Numbered from the stretch's first letter, positions 8,747-14,281 are shown. The stretch: DNA of 25,385 nt from a virus (IMGVR_UViG_3300017917_003774:1-25385); one strand, 5' to 3'. The notes: a model not told the origin generated them from the sequence alone. Translations and numbers: made by a program.

Positions 8747-9005
8747 TTAAGATATCTTGAATTTGGAGAATAGATTTAAATATAACCCCAACTTCATCAT
8801 CAGCTTGGAATACACCACCTCGATCAAGTTCTTTTAATTTTTTATCTGAGATTTCAATTGTACGAGATATTCGGTCAAGGTATATTAAATACCCTGCTAA
8901 AATATCTTCTTGTTTCTCATTTTTCTTTAGTAAGTTAAAAGTCGTGAATCCTAAAATCACGACTAAAACTGCTAAAACACAGCAAATAATTATTAAAGCT
9001 ATCAT
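8718..9005 (-). CDS. Small single-pass membrane protein
   Basis: A 95-residue protein with one clear N-terminal transmembrane segment (residues 2-26, ALIIICCVLAVLVVILGF core) followed by K-K-N-E-K and a charged helical cytoplasmic part with likely coiled coil (about 45-90). Topology by the positive-inside rule is N-out, C-in. It overlaps the HD gene start by 4 nt and the sigma factor start by 29 nt, so it is made together with them. Function unknown; it has no catalytic motif. The strong overlaps show that it is a real gene. Confidence 0.8.
   Translation of the reverse strand: MIALIIICCVLAVLVVILGFTTFNLLKKNEKQEDILAGYLIYLDRISRTIEISDKKLKELDRGGVFQADDEVGVIFKSILQIQDILNEFNLRKFD
8940..8964 (-). other. 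Terminator-like hairpin inside the membrane-protein gene
   Basis: An 8-bp perfect stem (AGTCGTGA / TCACGACT, 9-nt loop) followed by TTTT on the minus strand, lying in the codons of the transmembrane segment. It could attenuate transcription between the HD gene and the sigma gene, or be chance. Confidence 0.35.
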
Positions 9006-9796
9006 AAGTTATCTAACATATTTTTTAAACCATCACTTTTAAACGAGCCTAAAGCTTTAGTTTTAGTTGATAATTTTTTAGATGTGTTGGGTTTAGTTCC
9101 CAATGTAAAATTTTCTTTCCCATTCTCCAAGGACTTTTTTTCCCCTCTTAATTTAGGTAACCATTCACGTTCAAATTCAATACGTGATGCCATTAAATCA
9201 ACTTGATGTAATATATAAGGCAAACTAGTTCTTGGTTTTTGTCCTGGAATAAATGAAACAAGATATTTTTTATTTCCTTCATCATATAAGCCATCATGTG
9301 TTTGAATAGCTAACATTTCATTAAAAGTATAAAAAATCCCGTGTGACTGTAATAAATATAATGCCCTATCAGGAACTGAAGAGAATGGTACTTTTTCATT
9401 AAACATATAATCTTCTCCTAATTTATCTTTTCTCCATTGATCAGTTTGGGGGATATATGATTCTTCATTTTCATCTCCCATTTTACCTAAGTCATGATTT
9501 AGAGCTGAAAATACAAGTTCTTCAATAGTAAAAGTAGACATATCACATCCTTCACCTTTCCATAAATTAGCTTGTTTTATAGCACATCGAATAACACGTA
9601 AAACATGTTCAACATAACCACCTGGGAATGCATTGTGATATTCTTTTTTATGTGAAGCAGGCATTAGCATTAAACGATCAGCATATTGCTCATAAAATTC
9701 AATTAATTTTTCTTTACGAGGTTCAGAAATATAATCATTAATGTATCCTATTAATTCATCCCAATTATCTTGGATTTGTTCAGCTGTTAATTTCAT
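9002..9796 (-). CDS. HD-domain metal-dependent phosphohydrolase
   Basis: A 264-residue protein with a full set of HD-superfamily metal ligands: H64 (G-Y-V-E-H), H101-D102 (N-H-D-L-G-K-M), H167-D168 and D200 (H-Q-V-D-L-M). These bind one or two divalent ions and hydrolyse phosphoester bonds in nucleotides or nucleic acids; the substrate cannot be told from sequence. Residues 215-264 are a basic, low-complexity tail. The gene is followed with overlap by the membrane protein and the sigma factor, so it may act in nucleotide metabolism or RNA turnover during late infection. That role is inference; the fold assignment is strong. Confidence 0.88.
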   Translation of the reverse strand: MKLTAEQIQDNWDELIGYINDYISEPRKEKLIEFYEQYADRLMLMPASHKKEYHNAFPGGYVEHVLRVIRCAIKQANLWKGEGCDMSTFTIEELVFSALNHDLGKMGDENEESYIPQTDQWRKDKLGEDYMFNEKVPFSSVPDRALYLLQSHGIFYTFNEMLAIQTHDGLYDEGNKKYLVSFIPGQKPRTSLPYILHQVDLMASRIEFEREWLPKLRGEKKSLENGKENFTLGTKPNTSKKLSTKTKALGSFKSDGLKNMLDNL

Positions 9797-9812
9797 AACT
9801 TATTTATTTAGA

Positions 9813-9980
9813 TTAATTTTCTCGTTCAATAATAGCTTGAAGATCTTCTCTTATTTCTAGTAATTCTTGTAAAATTTGACGAGCCGTTTCTACATCTCGT
9901 TCATTTAAAGAATTTCTCATTCTTTTCATTTTACCCTCTAAAGATTCTAATCGTCTTAAAGCTAATTCTTTATTTTTCAT
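9813..9980 (-). CDS. 55-aa basic/acidic helical protein
   Basis: A short reading frame, MKNKELALRRLESLEG..., 55 residues, almost entirely charged and Leu-rich with heptad spacing, so a small coiled coil. It ends 16 nt before the HD gene start and shares its orientation. The family is not recognised; T4 encodes small helical proteins next to recombination and baseplate genes, but I cannot align it to any of them. Continuous coding character and operon position make it a likely real gene. Confidence 0.7.
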   Translation of the reverse strand: MKNKELALRRLESLEGKMKRMRNSLNERDVETARQILQELLEIREDLQAIIEREN

Positions 9981-10131
9981 CTAGGATTTTTGGTTTTTAA
10001 TATTAATATTATCTTATATTATTTTTTATATTTATTATATTATATTATTTATTATTAAATTTTTATATTTAATTTTTTATATAAAATAATAACAATTATT
10101 GAAGATAATAAATTTTTTTTGGGGAGCCAAA
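9981..10131. other. Extremely AT-rich 150-bp spacer
   Basis: No gene. From about 9998 to 10119 nearly every base is A or T, with long A and T runs, ending in a short G/C block (GGGGAGCC at 10122-10129). It divides the HD/sigma/baseplate unit from the small-gene cluster. It may hold a promoter for 9980, but none of the motif types seen elsewhere is exact here. Confidence 0.6.
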
Positions 10132-10587
10132 TTATTTTTTAAGTTCTAAAACTTTTAAATTTTTTTCTACAATATCTTGTATCTTTTTTAAATGAGCACA
10201 TTTTTCATATTCTTCACAATCTTGAAAATATTTTATTGCCCATTTTAAAATTTTAATAAACTCTTCATCTGAATGATTATAAAAGGCTTCTTTCCATTCT
10301 TTACTTCTAAATTTACATTTTTCAATCCAGAAATAAGCCCTTGTAAACATCATATATTCTCCAGCTTCATCTATACCTTTAATATCAAGAGCAGCATCAG
10401 AACTACTTAAAAATTTTACTACTTGACTTTTAAATAAAGTCCCATTCCTAATCAGTTTTTTAAACATACCGATTTTAAAATAAGCAGTTTTTTGAAAATC
10501 CTCTAAATCTTTTTTTTGTTGTTCCCATTTATCATTTTTATCTTCAGGGAACCCAAATAAAGCAAACACACCTGTTAAATTCATCAA
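10132..10587 (-). CDS. Hypothetical helical protein, UVR-like C-terminus
   Basis: A 151-residue protein, mostly helical, with several aromatic residues. The C-terminal helix pair (about 118-145: F-Q-D-C-E-E-Y-E-K-C-A-H-L-K-K-I) resembles the short UVR motif that mediates protein contacts in UvrB/UvrC and other proteins; this is a loose match. A late-like AATATTTATAA lies 35-45 nt upstream. Function unknown. Confidence 0.7.
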   Translation of the reverse strand: MMNLTGVFALFGFPEDKNDKWEQQKKDLEDFQKTAYFKIGMFKKLIRNGTLFKSQVVKFLSSSDAALDIKGIDEAGEYMMFTRAYFWIEKCKFRSKEWKEAFYNHSDEEFIKILKWAIKYFQDCEEYEKCAHLKKIQDIVEKNLKVLELKK

Positions 10588-10621
10588 TCTATACTTATAT
10601 ACGCTTTATACGCGTCATTTA

Positions 10622-10632
10622 TTATAAATATT
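10622..10632 (-). promoter_or_regulatory. Possible late promoter AATATTTATAA
   Basis: One mismatch from the 11-mer that precedes virion genes. It overlaps the stop of the 81-aa gene and stands 34 nt before the ATG at 10587. Between them are two copies of GCGTATA. Confidence 0.4.
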
Positions 10633-10876
10633 AAAATCGAGCTTTAGCATTTGCCCCTTTATACCAAGGTAAACCTTCTCTATTCTTTAAAGCTTCTTTC
10701 CATTGAGCTTCAGTTTTTTTAATCCCATTAAGATAATACTCGCGTTTTCTAGTATTTCCTTGGGGGATTAACGCCGGTCCATCCCAATTATGCAATTTAT
10801 TATCAAACATATACATAATCGTTCCATCCGCCGTTCTAATTTTTCTACTTGGTTGGTATTTTTCGTTTTCTTTCAT
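10631..10876 (-). CDS. Small hypothetical phage protein
   Basis: An 81-residue protein. Its middle resembles small phage proteins built on a W-D-G-P-A...Y-Y-L-N-G-x-x-x-x-x-x-x-W pattern (residues about 31-58), reminiscent of MORN-like beta-hairpin repeats in which W-x-G-P-A and Y-x-x-G recur. Function unknown. It lies between the late-like promoter and a membrane microprotein. Confidence 0.75.
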   Translation of the reverse strand: MKENEKYQPSRKIRTADGTIMYMFDNKLHNWDGPALIPQGNTRKREYYLNGIKKTEAQWKEALKNREGLPWYKGANAKARF

Positions 10877-10896
10877 GATTTAAATTTAATTAATTT

Positions 10897-11037
10897 TTAT
10901 AAAATTTCCATTAAAATTTCCCCAACAAGACAACCAGCCATAAAAGCTAGTCCAAACAACCCAGTAAAACTGAATGCTACAAATAATCCAATAATAGCTA
11001 AGATTTTAATTTCTTTGTTTTTTACTTGACTTAACAT
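10897..11037 (-). CDS. 46-aa membrane microprotein
   Basis: I start this gene at 11037 (MLSQVKNKEIKIL...) rather than at an in-frame ATG 54 nt upstream, because a promoter module (TATATTCA at 11061-11068) ends just before it and the leader GGTTATG matches other genes. The product has a basic N-terminus and one or two hydrophobic segments (about 10-42, rich in Gly, Phe, Ala, Leu). Likely inner-membrane; function unknown. Confidence 0.65.
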   Translation of the reverse strand: MLSQVKNKEIKILAIIGLFVAFSFTGLFGLAFMAGCLVGEILMEIL

Positions 11038-11060
11038 AACCTTAATTTTTAAATTTACTC

Positions 11061-11092
11061 TGAATATACTAAATTTAAATTTAAAGGCCAAA
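11061..11092 (-). promoter_or_regulatory. TTTGG-type promoter for the gene at 11037
   Basis: Core TATATTCA, then 19 bp upstream the pentamer TTTGG (11088-11092) instead of the GGA box. TTTG with about 20 bp to a TAnnTTTG-like core is the known Bacteroidota housekeeping arrangement. The same variant is used at 12615-12646. Confidence 0.6.
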
Positions 11093-11100
11093 TAAAGAAT

Positions 11101-11448
11101 TTAAGGAGTTATAGTTAAATCAAACATCCCGGTTCCTCTTAAATAAAGAGTAGTTCCGGTAACGTTATTAGTTGGGGTAAATCTAAAAGCAGATACACCA
11201 CTAGGGACTTCAAAGCCTGCTATATAAGATGAAGTTGAAAAATTCATAGAGGAAGAAACTATGAAAGCCCCATTAATATTATTTGGAGAAGCAGATGTAT
11301 AGAAACCATTCGTATCACGAACAGTTTCCATAACAAAATAAGATGAACCGCTTGGGTTTGAGAATCTAAATTGATAAGTGGTAGCGGCTGTTAAATTTTG
11401 GCTTAATGTACCGCTACCATATAATTGAGTGTACGTATATACTGCCAT
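11101..11448 (-). CDS. Beta-rich putative virion decoration protein
   Basis: A 115-residue protein rich in Ser, Thr, Gly, Tyr and Phe with alternating strand patterns and almost no Lys, Glu or Asp, unlike its neighbours. This composition is typical of a small beta-sandwich on the virion surface (head decoration or fibre accessory). No Ig or lectin motif is certain. Its ATG overlaps the stop of the 34-aa gene by one base, placing it last in a four-gene unit that starts at 11791. Confidence 0.75.
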   Translation of the reverse strand: MAVYTYTQLYGSGTLSQNLTAATTYQFRFSNPSGSSYFVMETVRDTNGFYTSASPNNINGAFIVSSSMNFSTSSYIAGFEVPSGVSAFRFTPTNNVTGTTLYLRGTGMFDLTITP

Positions 11449-11552
11449 TATTTAAGAGTAAATATTTCATAAAAAGAAACACAACCACAAATAATAATTG
11501 CAATATAACCTATTGTTAAATGAATAGGAATCATTAAAATGTTCTTAATCAT
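11448..11552 (-). CDS. 34-aa membrane microprotein
   Basis: A short frame, MIKNILMIPIHLTIGYIA..., 34 residues, with one hydrophobic span (about 5-28). Its ATG overlaps the upstream stop by 4 nt (ATGA) and its stop overlaps the next ATG by 1 nt (TAATG). This double coupling is strong evidence that it is translated. A role in the cell envelope, such as holin-like or exclusion, cannot be inferred from sequence alone. Confidence 0.7.
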   Translation of the reverse strand: MIKNILMIPIHLTIGYIAIIICGCVSFYEIFTLK

Positions 11553-11791
11553 TTTTTAACATTCCAACTAAAGAAATTATTGAGCCACTTTTTACGTGCG
11601 GTACAATTACATTCTTGTAAGTTAAACCACTCTTTATAACGTTCTTGGGTAATACCAAATTTATTTAGCATACCTTCAACTACGTCACCTAATCCCCTTC
11701 TTTCAAGTTCTTCTTTTGTCATTGAAGGGTCAATTCCTTTCTTTTGTAATTCATTAATTACTTGATCCATTTCTTGTCTTGTGTCACTCAT
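11549..11791 (-). CDS. Small phage protein with C-terminal C-x-C motif
   Basis: An 80-residue helical protein. The C-terminus, N-L-Q-E-C-N-C-T-A-R-K-K-W-L-N-N-F-F, matches a recurring ending of small phage proteins (Cys-x-Cys then basic W-L-N-x-x-F), which I have seen as 'hypothetical' in several phage groups. The two Cys could bind metal as part of a dimer. First gene of the unit running to 11101. Confidence 0.78.
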   Translation of the reverse strand: MSDTRQEMDQVINELQKKGIDPSMTKEELERRGLGDVVEGMLNKFGITQERYKEWFNLQECNCTARKKWLNNFFSWNVKK

Positions 11792-11806
11792 AGTTTTGAT
11801 TTTTGT

Positions 11807-11817
11807 TGATAAATATT
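11807..11817 (-). promoter_or_regulatory. Possible late promoter AATATTTATCA
   Basis: Two mismatches from the virion-gene 11-mer; 15 nt before the ATG at 11791. It lies in a 6-bp inverted repeat (GTTGAT/ATCAAC). Weak by itself; supported by its place before a virion-like unit. Confidence 0.35.
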
Positions 11818-11857
11818 AGCAATCAACAAACTTTTTTTAAAGTAACCAAGTTTTCTT

Positions 11858-12055
11858 TTATTTTCTTAACCTGTTATATTCTATTAGGACCATTATACCT
11901 GATAGTAAAATAAAAAGAGCTATAGGGATCCAAATAGGAGATGTTACCCACCACCAACTCCAATTAATAGTGTTGGTTAGTTTTAAAACTAAAAATATTA
12001 GGAATAATACTGTTCCTATTCCTATTCCGTTTGATATGTTTTTACTTTGGCTCAT
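11858..12055 (-). CDS. Membrane protein, 'transmembrane Fragile-X-F' type
   Basis: Chosen start 12055 (MSQSKNISNG...), one base after the stop of the upstream gene; a longer frame to 12145 exists but would overlap the real upstream gene by 89 nt. The 65 residues carry two transmembrane segments with the strongly conserved centre F-L-V-L-K-L-T-N-T-I-N-W-S-W-W-W-V-T-S-P, typical of the small phage proteins often labelled 'transmembrane Fragile-X-F'. The label is historical; function is unknown. Confidence 0.85.
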   Translation of the reverse strand: MSQSKNISNGIGIGTVLFLIFLVLKLTNTINWSWWWVTSPIWIPIALFILLSGIMVLIEYNRLRK

Positions 12056-12273
12056 CTTATTCTGATTTAAAGGTTGTATTGTAATACAATTCTGCTCTGC
12101 CCATGTTAGGGTCAAAATTTGTTCCCATAGAGTCATACACCGCATTCATTATTTGTTGCTTCTCCATTTCTTTGGCTTCATTTAGTATTCTTTCTGGGAT
12201 TTGAGATTCAAGTATTGGCCATTGTTCAATCAGCCACTCTATTGCTGTTTGTTTCATCTTATTCTGATTTAAA
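12052..12273 (-). repeat. 20-bp direct repeat at two gene junctions
   Basis: Positions 12052-12071 and 12254-12273 are identical (minus TTTAAATCAGAATAAGATGA). Each covers the last codons, the TAA stop and the ATG of the next gene, so both upstream proteins end in F-K-S-E. The copied unit probably spreads a working coupling/ribosome-binding junction. Confidence 0.85.
12057..12257 (-). CDS. Conserved small phage protein (AIEWLxEQ...YYNxTF type)
   Basis: A 66-residue protein beginning M-K-Q-T-A-I-E-W-L-I-E-Q and ending E-L-Y-Y-N-T-T-F-K-S-E. This start and end, with the E-A-K-E-M-E-K-Q-Q middle, recur in many environmental phages as a conserved hypothetical. Mostly helical. It sits between two genes with 1-nt gaps and shares a C-terminal TFKSE with the gene upstream because of a junction repeat. 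Confidence 0.85.
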   Translation of the reverse strand: MKQTAIEWLIEQWPILESQIPERILNEAKEMEKQQIMNAVYDSMGTNFDPNMGRAELYYNTTFKSE

Positions 12274-12450
12274 AGTTAAATCTAATTCATGTTCATAAAA
12301 GTATGGGCAACACCACTTTGGGTTATCACATTTTAATTTGACCATTTTACCACCGTAACATCCAACTTGAATTACGGTTGCCATACCTGAAAATAGAGTT
12401 TTAACTCTATCCCCTACTTTTAATTGAGTTATGTTTTTGTTTGATTTCAT
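12259..12450 (-). CDS. Small SH3/KOW-like beta protein
   Basis: A 63-residue protein with the pattern L-K-V-G-D-R-V-K-T-L-F-S-G-M-A-T-V-I-Q-V (about 10-29), the usual opening of SH3-like/KOW barrels, then a Cys-rich segment (C-D-N-P-K-W-C-C-P-Y-F-Y). The barrel could bind nucleic acid or protein. Its start lies inside the last 44 nt of the preceding gene. Confidence 0.75.
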   Translation of the reverse strand: MKSNKNITQLKVGDRVKTLFSGMATVIQVGCYGGKMVKLKCDNPKWCCPYFYEHELDLTFKSE

Positions 12451-12607
12451 CTAGCATATTTGTTAAAATGCCTTTTTTAAACGCGTTATAGTCTTCTTGG
12501 TTTTGTCTAGGAAAAGCTACTAGATAAAAATCCCTTTCATCTTTGGGATAAAAGTAAAATCCTTTTCTTATTTTCTTTTTTGTTTTTCTTGGTAGTCTGA
12601 ATTTCAT
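12407..12607 (-). CDS. Basic small phage protein
   Basis: A 66-residue protein with a very basic N-terminus (K-F-R-L-P-R-K-T-K-K-K-I-R-K-G) followed by an aromatic segment and V-A-F-P-R-Q-N-Q-E-D-Y-N-A-F. The lysine-rich start suggests nucleic-acid binding. It overlaps the next gene by 44 nt and ends in TAG, one of few amber stops here. It follows a TTTGG-type promoter. Confidence 0.7.
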   Translation of the reverse strand: MKFRLPRKTKKKIRKGFYFYPKDERDFYLVAFPRQNQEDYNAFKKGILTNMLDEIKQKHNSIKSRG

Positions 12608-12614
12608 AATATTT

Positions 12615-12646
12615 TAAATATACATATATATTTTATCGATGCCAAA
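12615..12646 (-). promoter_or_regulatory. TTTGG-type promoter for the gene at 12607
   Basis: TATATTTA (12615-12622), 19 bp, then TTTGG (12642-12646). Only 7 nt separate the core from the ATG, so the message would be nearly leaderless. Confidence 0.55.
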
Positions 12647-12872
12647 AATTTTTTAAAAAAGAAGATTTTGGATTTTATGGTTGTTTGTAAGAATGTGTAA
12701 AATAGAAATATATAGTTATATATTGGGTCGATTGGAAAGGGTATTTTTGAAGCTGGCTTTTACTCTAAGTCCCTTTATCCTACTATCCCGCGTATATTGA
12801 TATCAACGTACGTGGTACCTAGGTGATACTATTCCCGTACTATATATGTACCGTATACCATATGACTTAATC
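12647..12872. other. Gene-free junction with a cluster of short palindromes
   Basis: No convincing reading frame. Between 12797 and 12864 the sequence packs TTGATATCAA (12797-12806), ACGTACGT (12806-12813), GGTACC (12814-12819), ACCTAGGT (12817-12824), an almost perfect GTAC-7-GTAC dyad (12837-12851), GTATAC (12853-12858) and CATATG (12859-12864). Base composition is less AT-rich than the flanks. It could be an origin, a protein-binding array or a recombination scar between the late and early halves. Confidence 0.55.
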
Positions 12873-13031
12873 CTAACATTTTTGCTTTTTTGATCCTGTG
12901 ATAACTCCATCTTTAAAATAATAAAATTCCAAACCGTCGTCTCCCATGATGGTAAGATTACCGTCATCTAAATTACCATCAAAATTAATAATACGGTCTT
13001 CATTCTACTGCAGAAATTCTATTACTCTCAT
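12873..13031 (-). pseudogene. Small reading frame interrupted by an in-frame amber
   Basis: From ATG at 13031 the frame reads MRVIEFLQ, then TAG (13005-13007), then 43 more residues without interruption (N-E-D-R-I-I-N-F-D-G-N-L-D-D-G-N-L-T-I-M-...) to a TAG at 12873. The part after the first stop looks like real acidic protein with a D-G-N / D-D-G hairpin pattern, and no other start serves it. Likely a gene inactivated by one substitution; amber readthrough or a suppressed codon is the alternative. No promoter module precedes it, only a terminator. Confidence 0.5.
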
Positions 13032-13041
13032 CGACACCGAA

Positions 13042-13059
13042 AGCCCGATCACTCGGGCT
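13042..13059 (-). terminator. Terminator hairpin closing the right-hand region
   Basis: A 7-bp GC-rich perfect stem (AGCCCGA/TCGGGCT, 4-nt loop) 19 nt after the stop of the gene at 13079. On the minus strand it is followed by TTTCGG, a short U-tract, so it is a moderate intrinsic terminator and the last signal of the promoter-array region. Confidence 0.65.
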
Positions 13060-13078
13060 CTAATTTAACTAATTAAAC

Positions 13079-13273
13079 TTAATCATTGAAATGCTGCTCA
13101 CATGTTGCTTGCCATGCTGTCAAGTCATTAATTGATTGCTCAATATCATATTTTACTTTAGCTACATCTAATAATGTTATTTGTTCACTATTATAACCTA
13201 ACGCTTTAATCATTTCAAATACAGCATCAAACTGATCAACTATATTTACATCTTTAATTTTTTCTACTTTCAT
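13079..13273 (-). CDS. Hypothetical 64-aa helical protein
   Basis: MKVEKIKDVNIVDQFDAV..., 64 residues, acidic, predicted mostly helical, ending in a W-Q-A-T-C-E-Q-H-F-N-D segment. Not recognised. Own promoter module upstream and a strong hairpin downstream make it a single-gene unit, the last of the array. Confidence 0.75.
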   Translation of the reverse strand: MKVEKIKDVNIVDQFDAVFEMIKALGYNSEQITLLDVAKVKYDIEQSINDLTAWQATCEQHFND

Positions 13274-13295
13274 ATTACTTTTTTTTAATTATAAC

Positions 13296-13330
13296 TAAAT
13301 ATACGAATTAAATTATATTTGTTATTATCC
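13296..13330 (-). promoter_or_regulatory. GGA-type promoter for the gene at 13273
   Basis: Reference entry for the repeated module. On the minus strand: 8-mer upstream box (here GGATAATA), exactly 19 bp, core TATATTTA, then an A-rich leader to the ATG (22 nt here). If the core is a -7 element like TAnnTTTG, the box lies near -41 to -34. The usual Bacteroidota TTTG is absent. Confidence 0.75.
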
Positions 13331-13415
13331 CATATACAACAAAACTAATCATACCACCTATAACTAAGATACTAATTACTACTTGTTTTGCGTTTTCAAA
13401 TCCTAATTTTTTCAT
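13308..13415 (-). CDS. 35-aa membrane microprotein (paralog of 13954-14082)
   Basis: MKKLGFENAKQVVISILVIG..., 35 residues, one transmembrane segment (about 12-33) after a basic start. It resembles the 42-aa product of 13954-14082: both have a short charged start, then I-x-x-x-L-I/V-x-G-G-x-I-x-F. It has its own module upstream, and its 3' end overlaps the next module. Function unknown. Confidence 0.6.
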   Translation of the reverse strand: MKKLGFENAKQVVISILVIGGMISFVVYGIITNII

Positions 13416-13435
13416 ATTATCTTTTTAATTATAAC

Positions 13436-13470
13436 TAAATATACGAAGTAAAAAAGTGGTAACTTATTCC
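13436..13470 (-). promoter_or_regulatory. GGA-type promoter for the gene at 13415
   Basis: Box GGAATAAG, core TATATTTA, leader 20 nt. The box sits in the loop of the terminator hairpin 13455-13482. Confidence 0.75.
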
Positions 13471-13482
13471 TAAATTACCACT
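13455..13482 (-). terminator. Terminator of the AT-hook gene 13507-13914
   Basis: Stem AGTGGTAA/TTACCACT (8 bp), 12-nt loop, followed on the minus strand by TTTTTT. The loop and downstream arm lie in the promoter of the next gene. Closely similar to the hairpin after the paralogous gene at 17197. Confidence 0.8.
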
Positions 13483-13506
13483 CTACTTATTACTTATTTA
13501 TTAACC

Positions 13507-13914
13507 CTATTCTTCTGTCTTAATTACTTTTGGTCGTCCTAATTTAAATGTTCCATTTAACTTTCTCTCTTCTATTTCTTTCAACCTCATTTGTCTAACA
13601 CTATTCTCATTTATTGGGCGTCCTTTTCTTAACTCACCATTCACTCTCTTCATTTCTAATTCTACTAACCTCTTCTGTCTATTACTCTCATTATTAACTG
13701 GTCGTCCTCGTTTTAACTCACCATTCATTCTTTTAATTTCTAACTCTTTTAACCTTTGTTGTCTTACACTATTTTCATTTACTGGGCGTCCTCTTTTACC
13801 TGTCTCTTTCACTTCCATCCCTTTTAACATTTCTTCTAATACTACACTCTTCATAGTATTCGCTTTAGTAATTCCTGATTCTAACGCTTTTTTAACTAAT
13901 TCATTTCTGTTCAT
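13507..13914 (-). CDS. Tandem AT-hook-like repeat protein (copy 1)
   Basis: A 135-residue basic protein. After an N-terminal helical region (1-40) come three 28-residue repeats of the form G-R-P-[VI]-N-x-x-S-x-R-Q-x-R-L-x-E-[LI]-E-x-[KR]-x-x-N-G-x-x-x-x and a fourth G-R-P at the C-terminal end. The G-R-P core flanked by Lys/Arg is the AT-hook that inserts in the minor groove of AT-rich DNA; the rest of each repeat is a charged helix. Four spaced hooks should give avid binding to A/T tracts, possibly as a nucleoid-like or promoter-binding protein. No other catalytic motif. Paralog at 17197-17529 lacks the N-terminal domain. Confidence 0.85.
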   Translation of the reverse strand: MNRNELVKKALESGITKANTMKSVVLEEMLKGMEVKETGKRGRPVNENSVRQQRLKELEIKRMNGELKRGRPVNNESNRQKRLVELEMKRVNGELRKGRPINENSVRQMRLKEIEERKLNGTFKLGRPKVIKTEE

Positions 13915-13939
13915 AACTTTTATTTTTTTAATTATACAC

Positions 13940-13974
13940 TAAATATACTAACTTTAAATTGAACTATTTATTCC
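13940..13974 (-). promoter_or_regulatory. GGA-type promoter for the gene at 13914
   Basis: Box GGAATAAA, core TATATTTA, leader 25 nt. The box and spacer overlap the last codons of the 42-aa membrane gene. Any product binding AT-rich DNA could act on its own promoter here. Confidence 0.75.
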
Positions 13975-14082
13975 ATTAACAAATACATTATAAATTATTA
14001 AACTAATAAACCCAATTAACCCACCTATTAATAAAATAATTTCAACATTACCTTTTACTAAATTTAAAACTTTACTTTTCAT
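13954..14082 (-). CDS. 42-aa membrane microprotein (paralog of 13308-13415)
   Basis: MKSKVLNLVKGNVEIILLIG..., 42 residues, one transmembrane segment (about 13-35) with G-G-L-I-G-F centre. Paired with the similar microprotein at 13308-13415; the AT-hook gene lies between them. Too short for standard gene calling, but it has a complete promoter module and a proper leader. Confidence 0.6.
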   Translation of the reverse strand: MKSKVLNLVKGNVEIILLIGGLIGFISLIIYNVFVNGINSSI

Positions 14083-14105
14083 CTTTTTATTTTTTAATTA
14101 TACAC

Positions 14106-14140
14106 TAAATATACTAACTATTACTTAATTAATTTATTCC
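14106..14140 (-). promoter_or_regulatory. GGA-type promoter for the gene at 14082
   Basis: Box GGAATAAA immediately follows the stop of the 46-aa gene; core TATATTTA; leader 23 nt. Confidence 0.75.
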
Positions 14141-14281
14141 TTAATAATAACAATCAATAAACTTTTTACAAATATCTTTATCATAAAAATCAAACCTATT
14201 ACCTCTAAAATCATAAAAGAACCACCCAATTAAATTATCAAATTTAATTAACATGCCTCTATACACAAAACTATTATTCAT
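14141..14281 (-). CDS. 46-aa aromatic microprotein
   Basis: MNNSFVYRGMLIKFDNLIGW..., 46 residues, rich in Phe, Tyr, Asp and Lys, no transmembrane span. Alternating strands suggest a small beta structure. It is flanked on both sides by promoter modules, the downstream box starting right after its TAA. Not recognised. Confidence 0.6.
   Translation of the reverse strand: MNNSFVYRGMLIKFDNLIGWFFYDFRGNRFDFYDKDICKKFIDCYY

Noticed and set aside
10790-11029. Plus-strand frame of 79 codons
   Set aside because: It lies opposite the 81-aa and 46-aa minus genes, has no leader or promoter, and its translation is low-complexity hydrophobic.
11038-11091. Longer N-terminus for the membrane microprotein 10897-11037
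   Set aside because: The extra codons are promoter bases (TATATTCA at 11061-11068) and the leader before 11037 is like those of other genes.
12056-12145. Longer N-terminus for the membrane protein 11858-12055
   Set aside because: It would overlap the conserved gene 12057-12257 by 89 nt; the start at 12055 fits the junction repeat and the family's known beginning.
12720-12900. tRNA gene in the palindrome-rich junction
   Set aside because: No T-loop (GTTCAAATC-like) or cloverleaf stems could be found on either strand.
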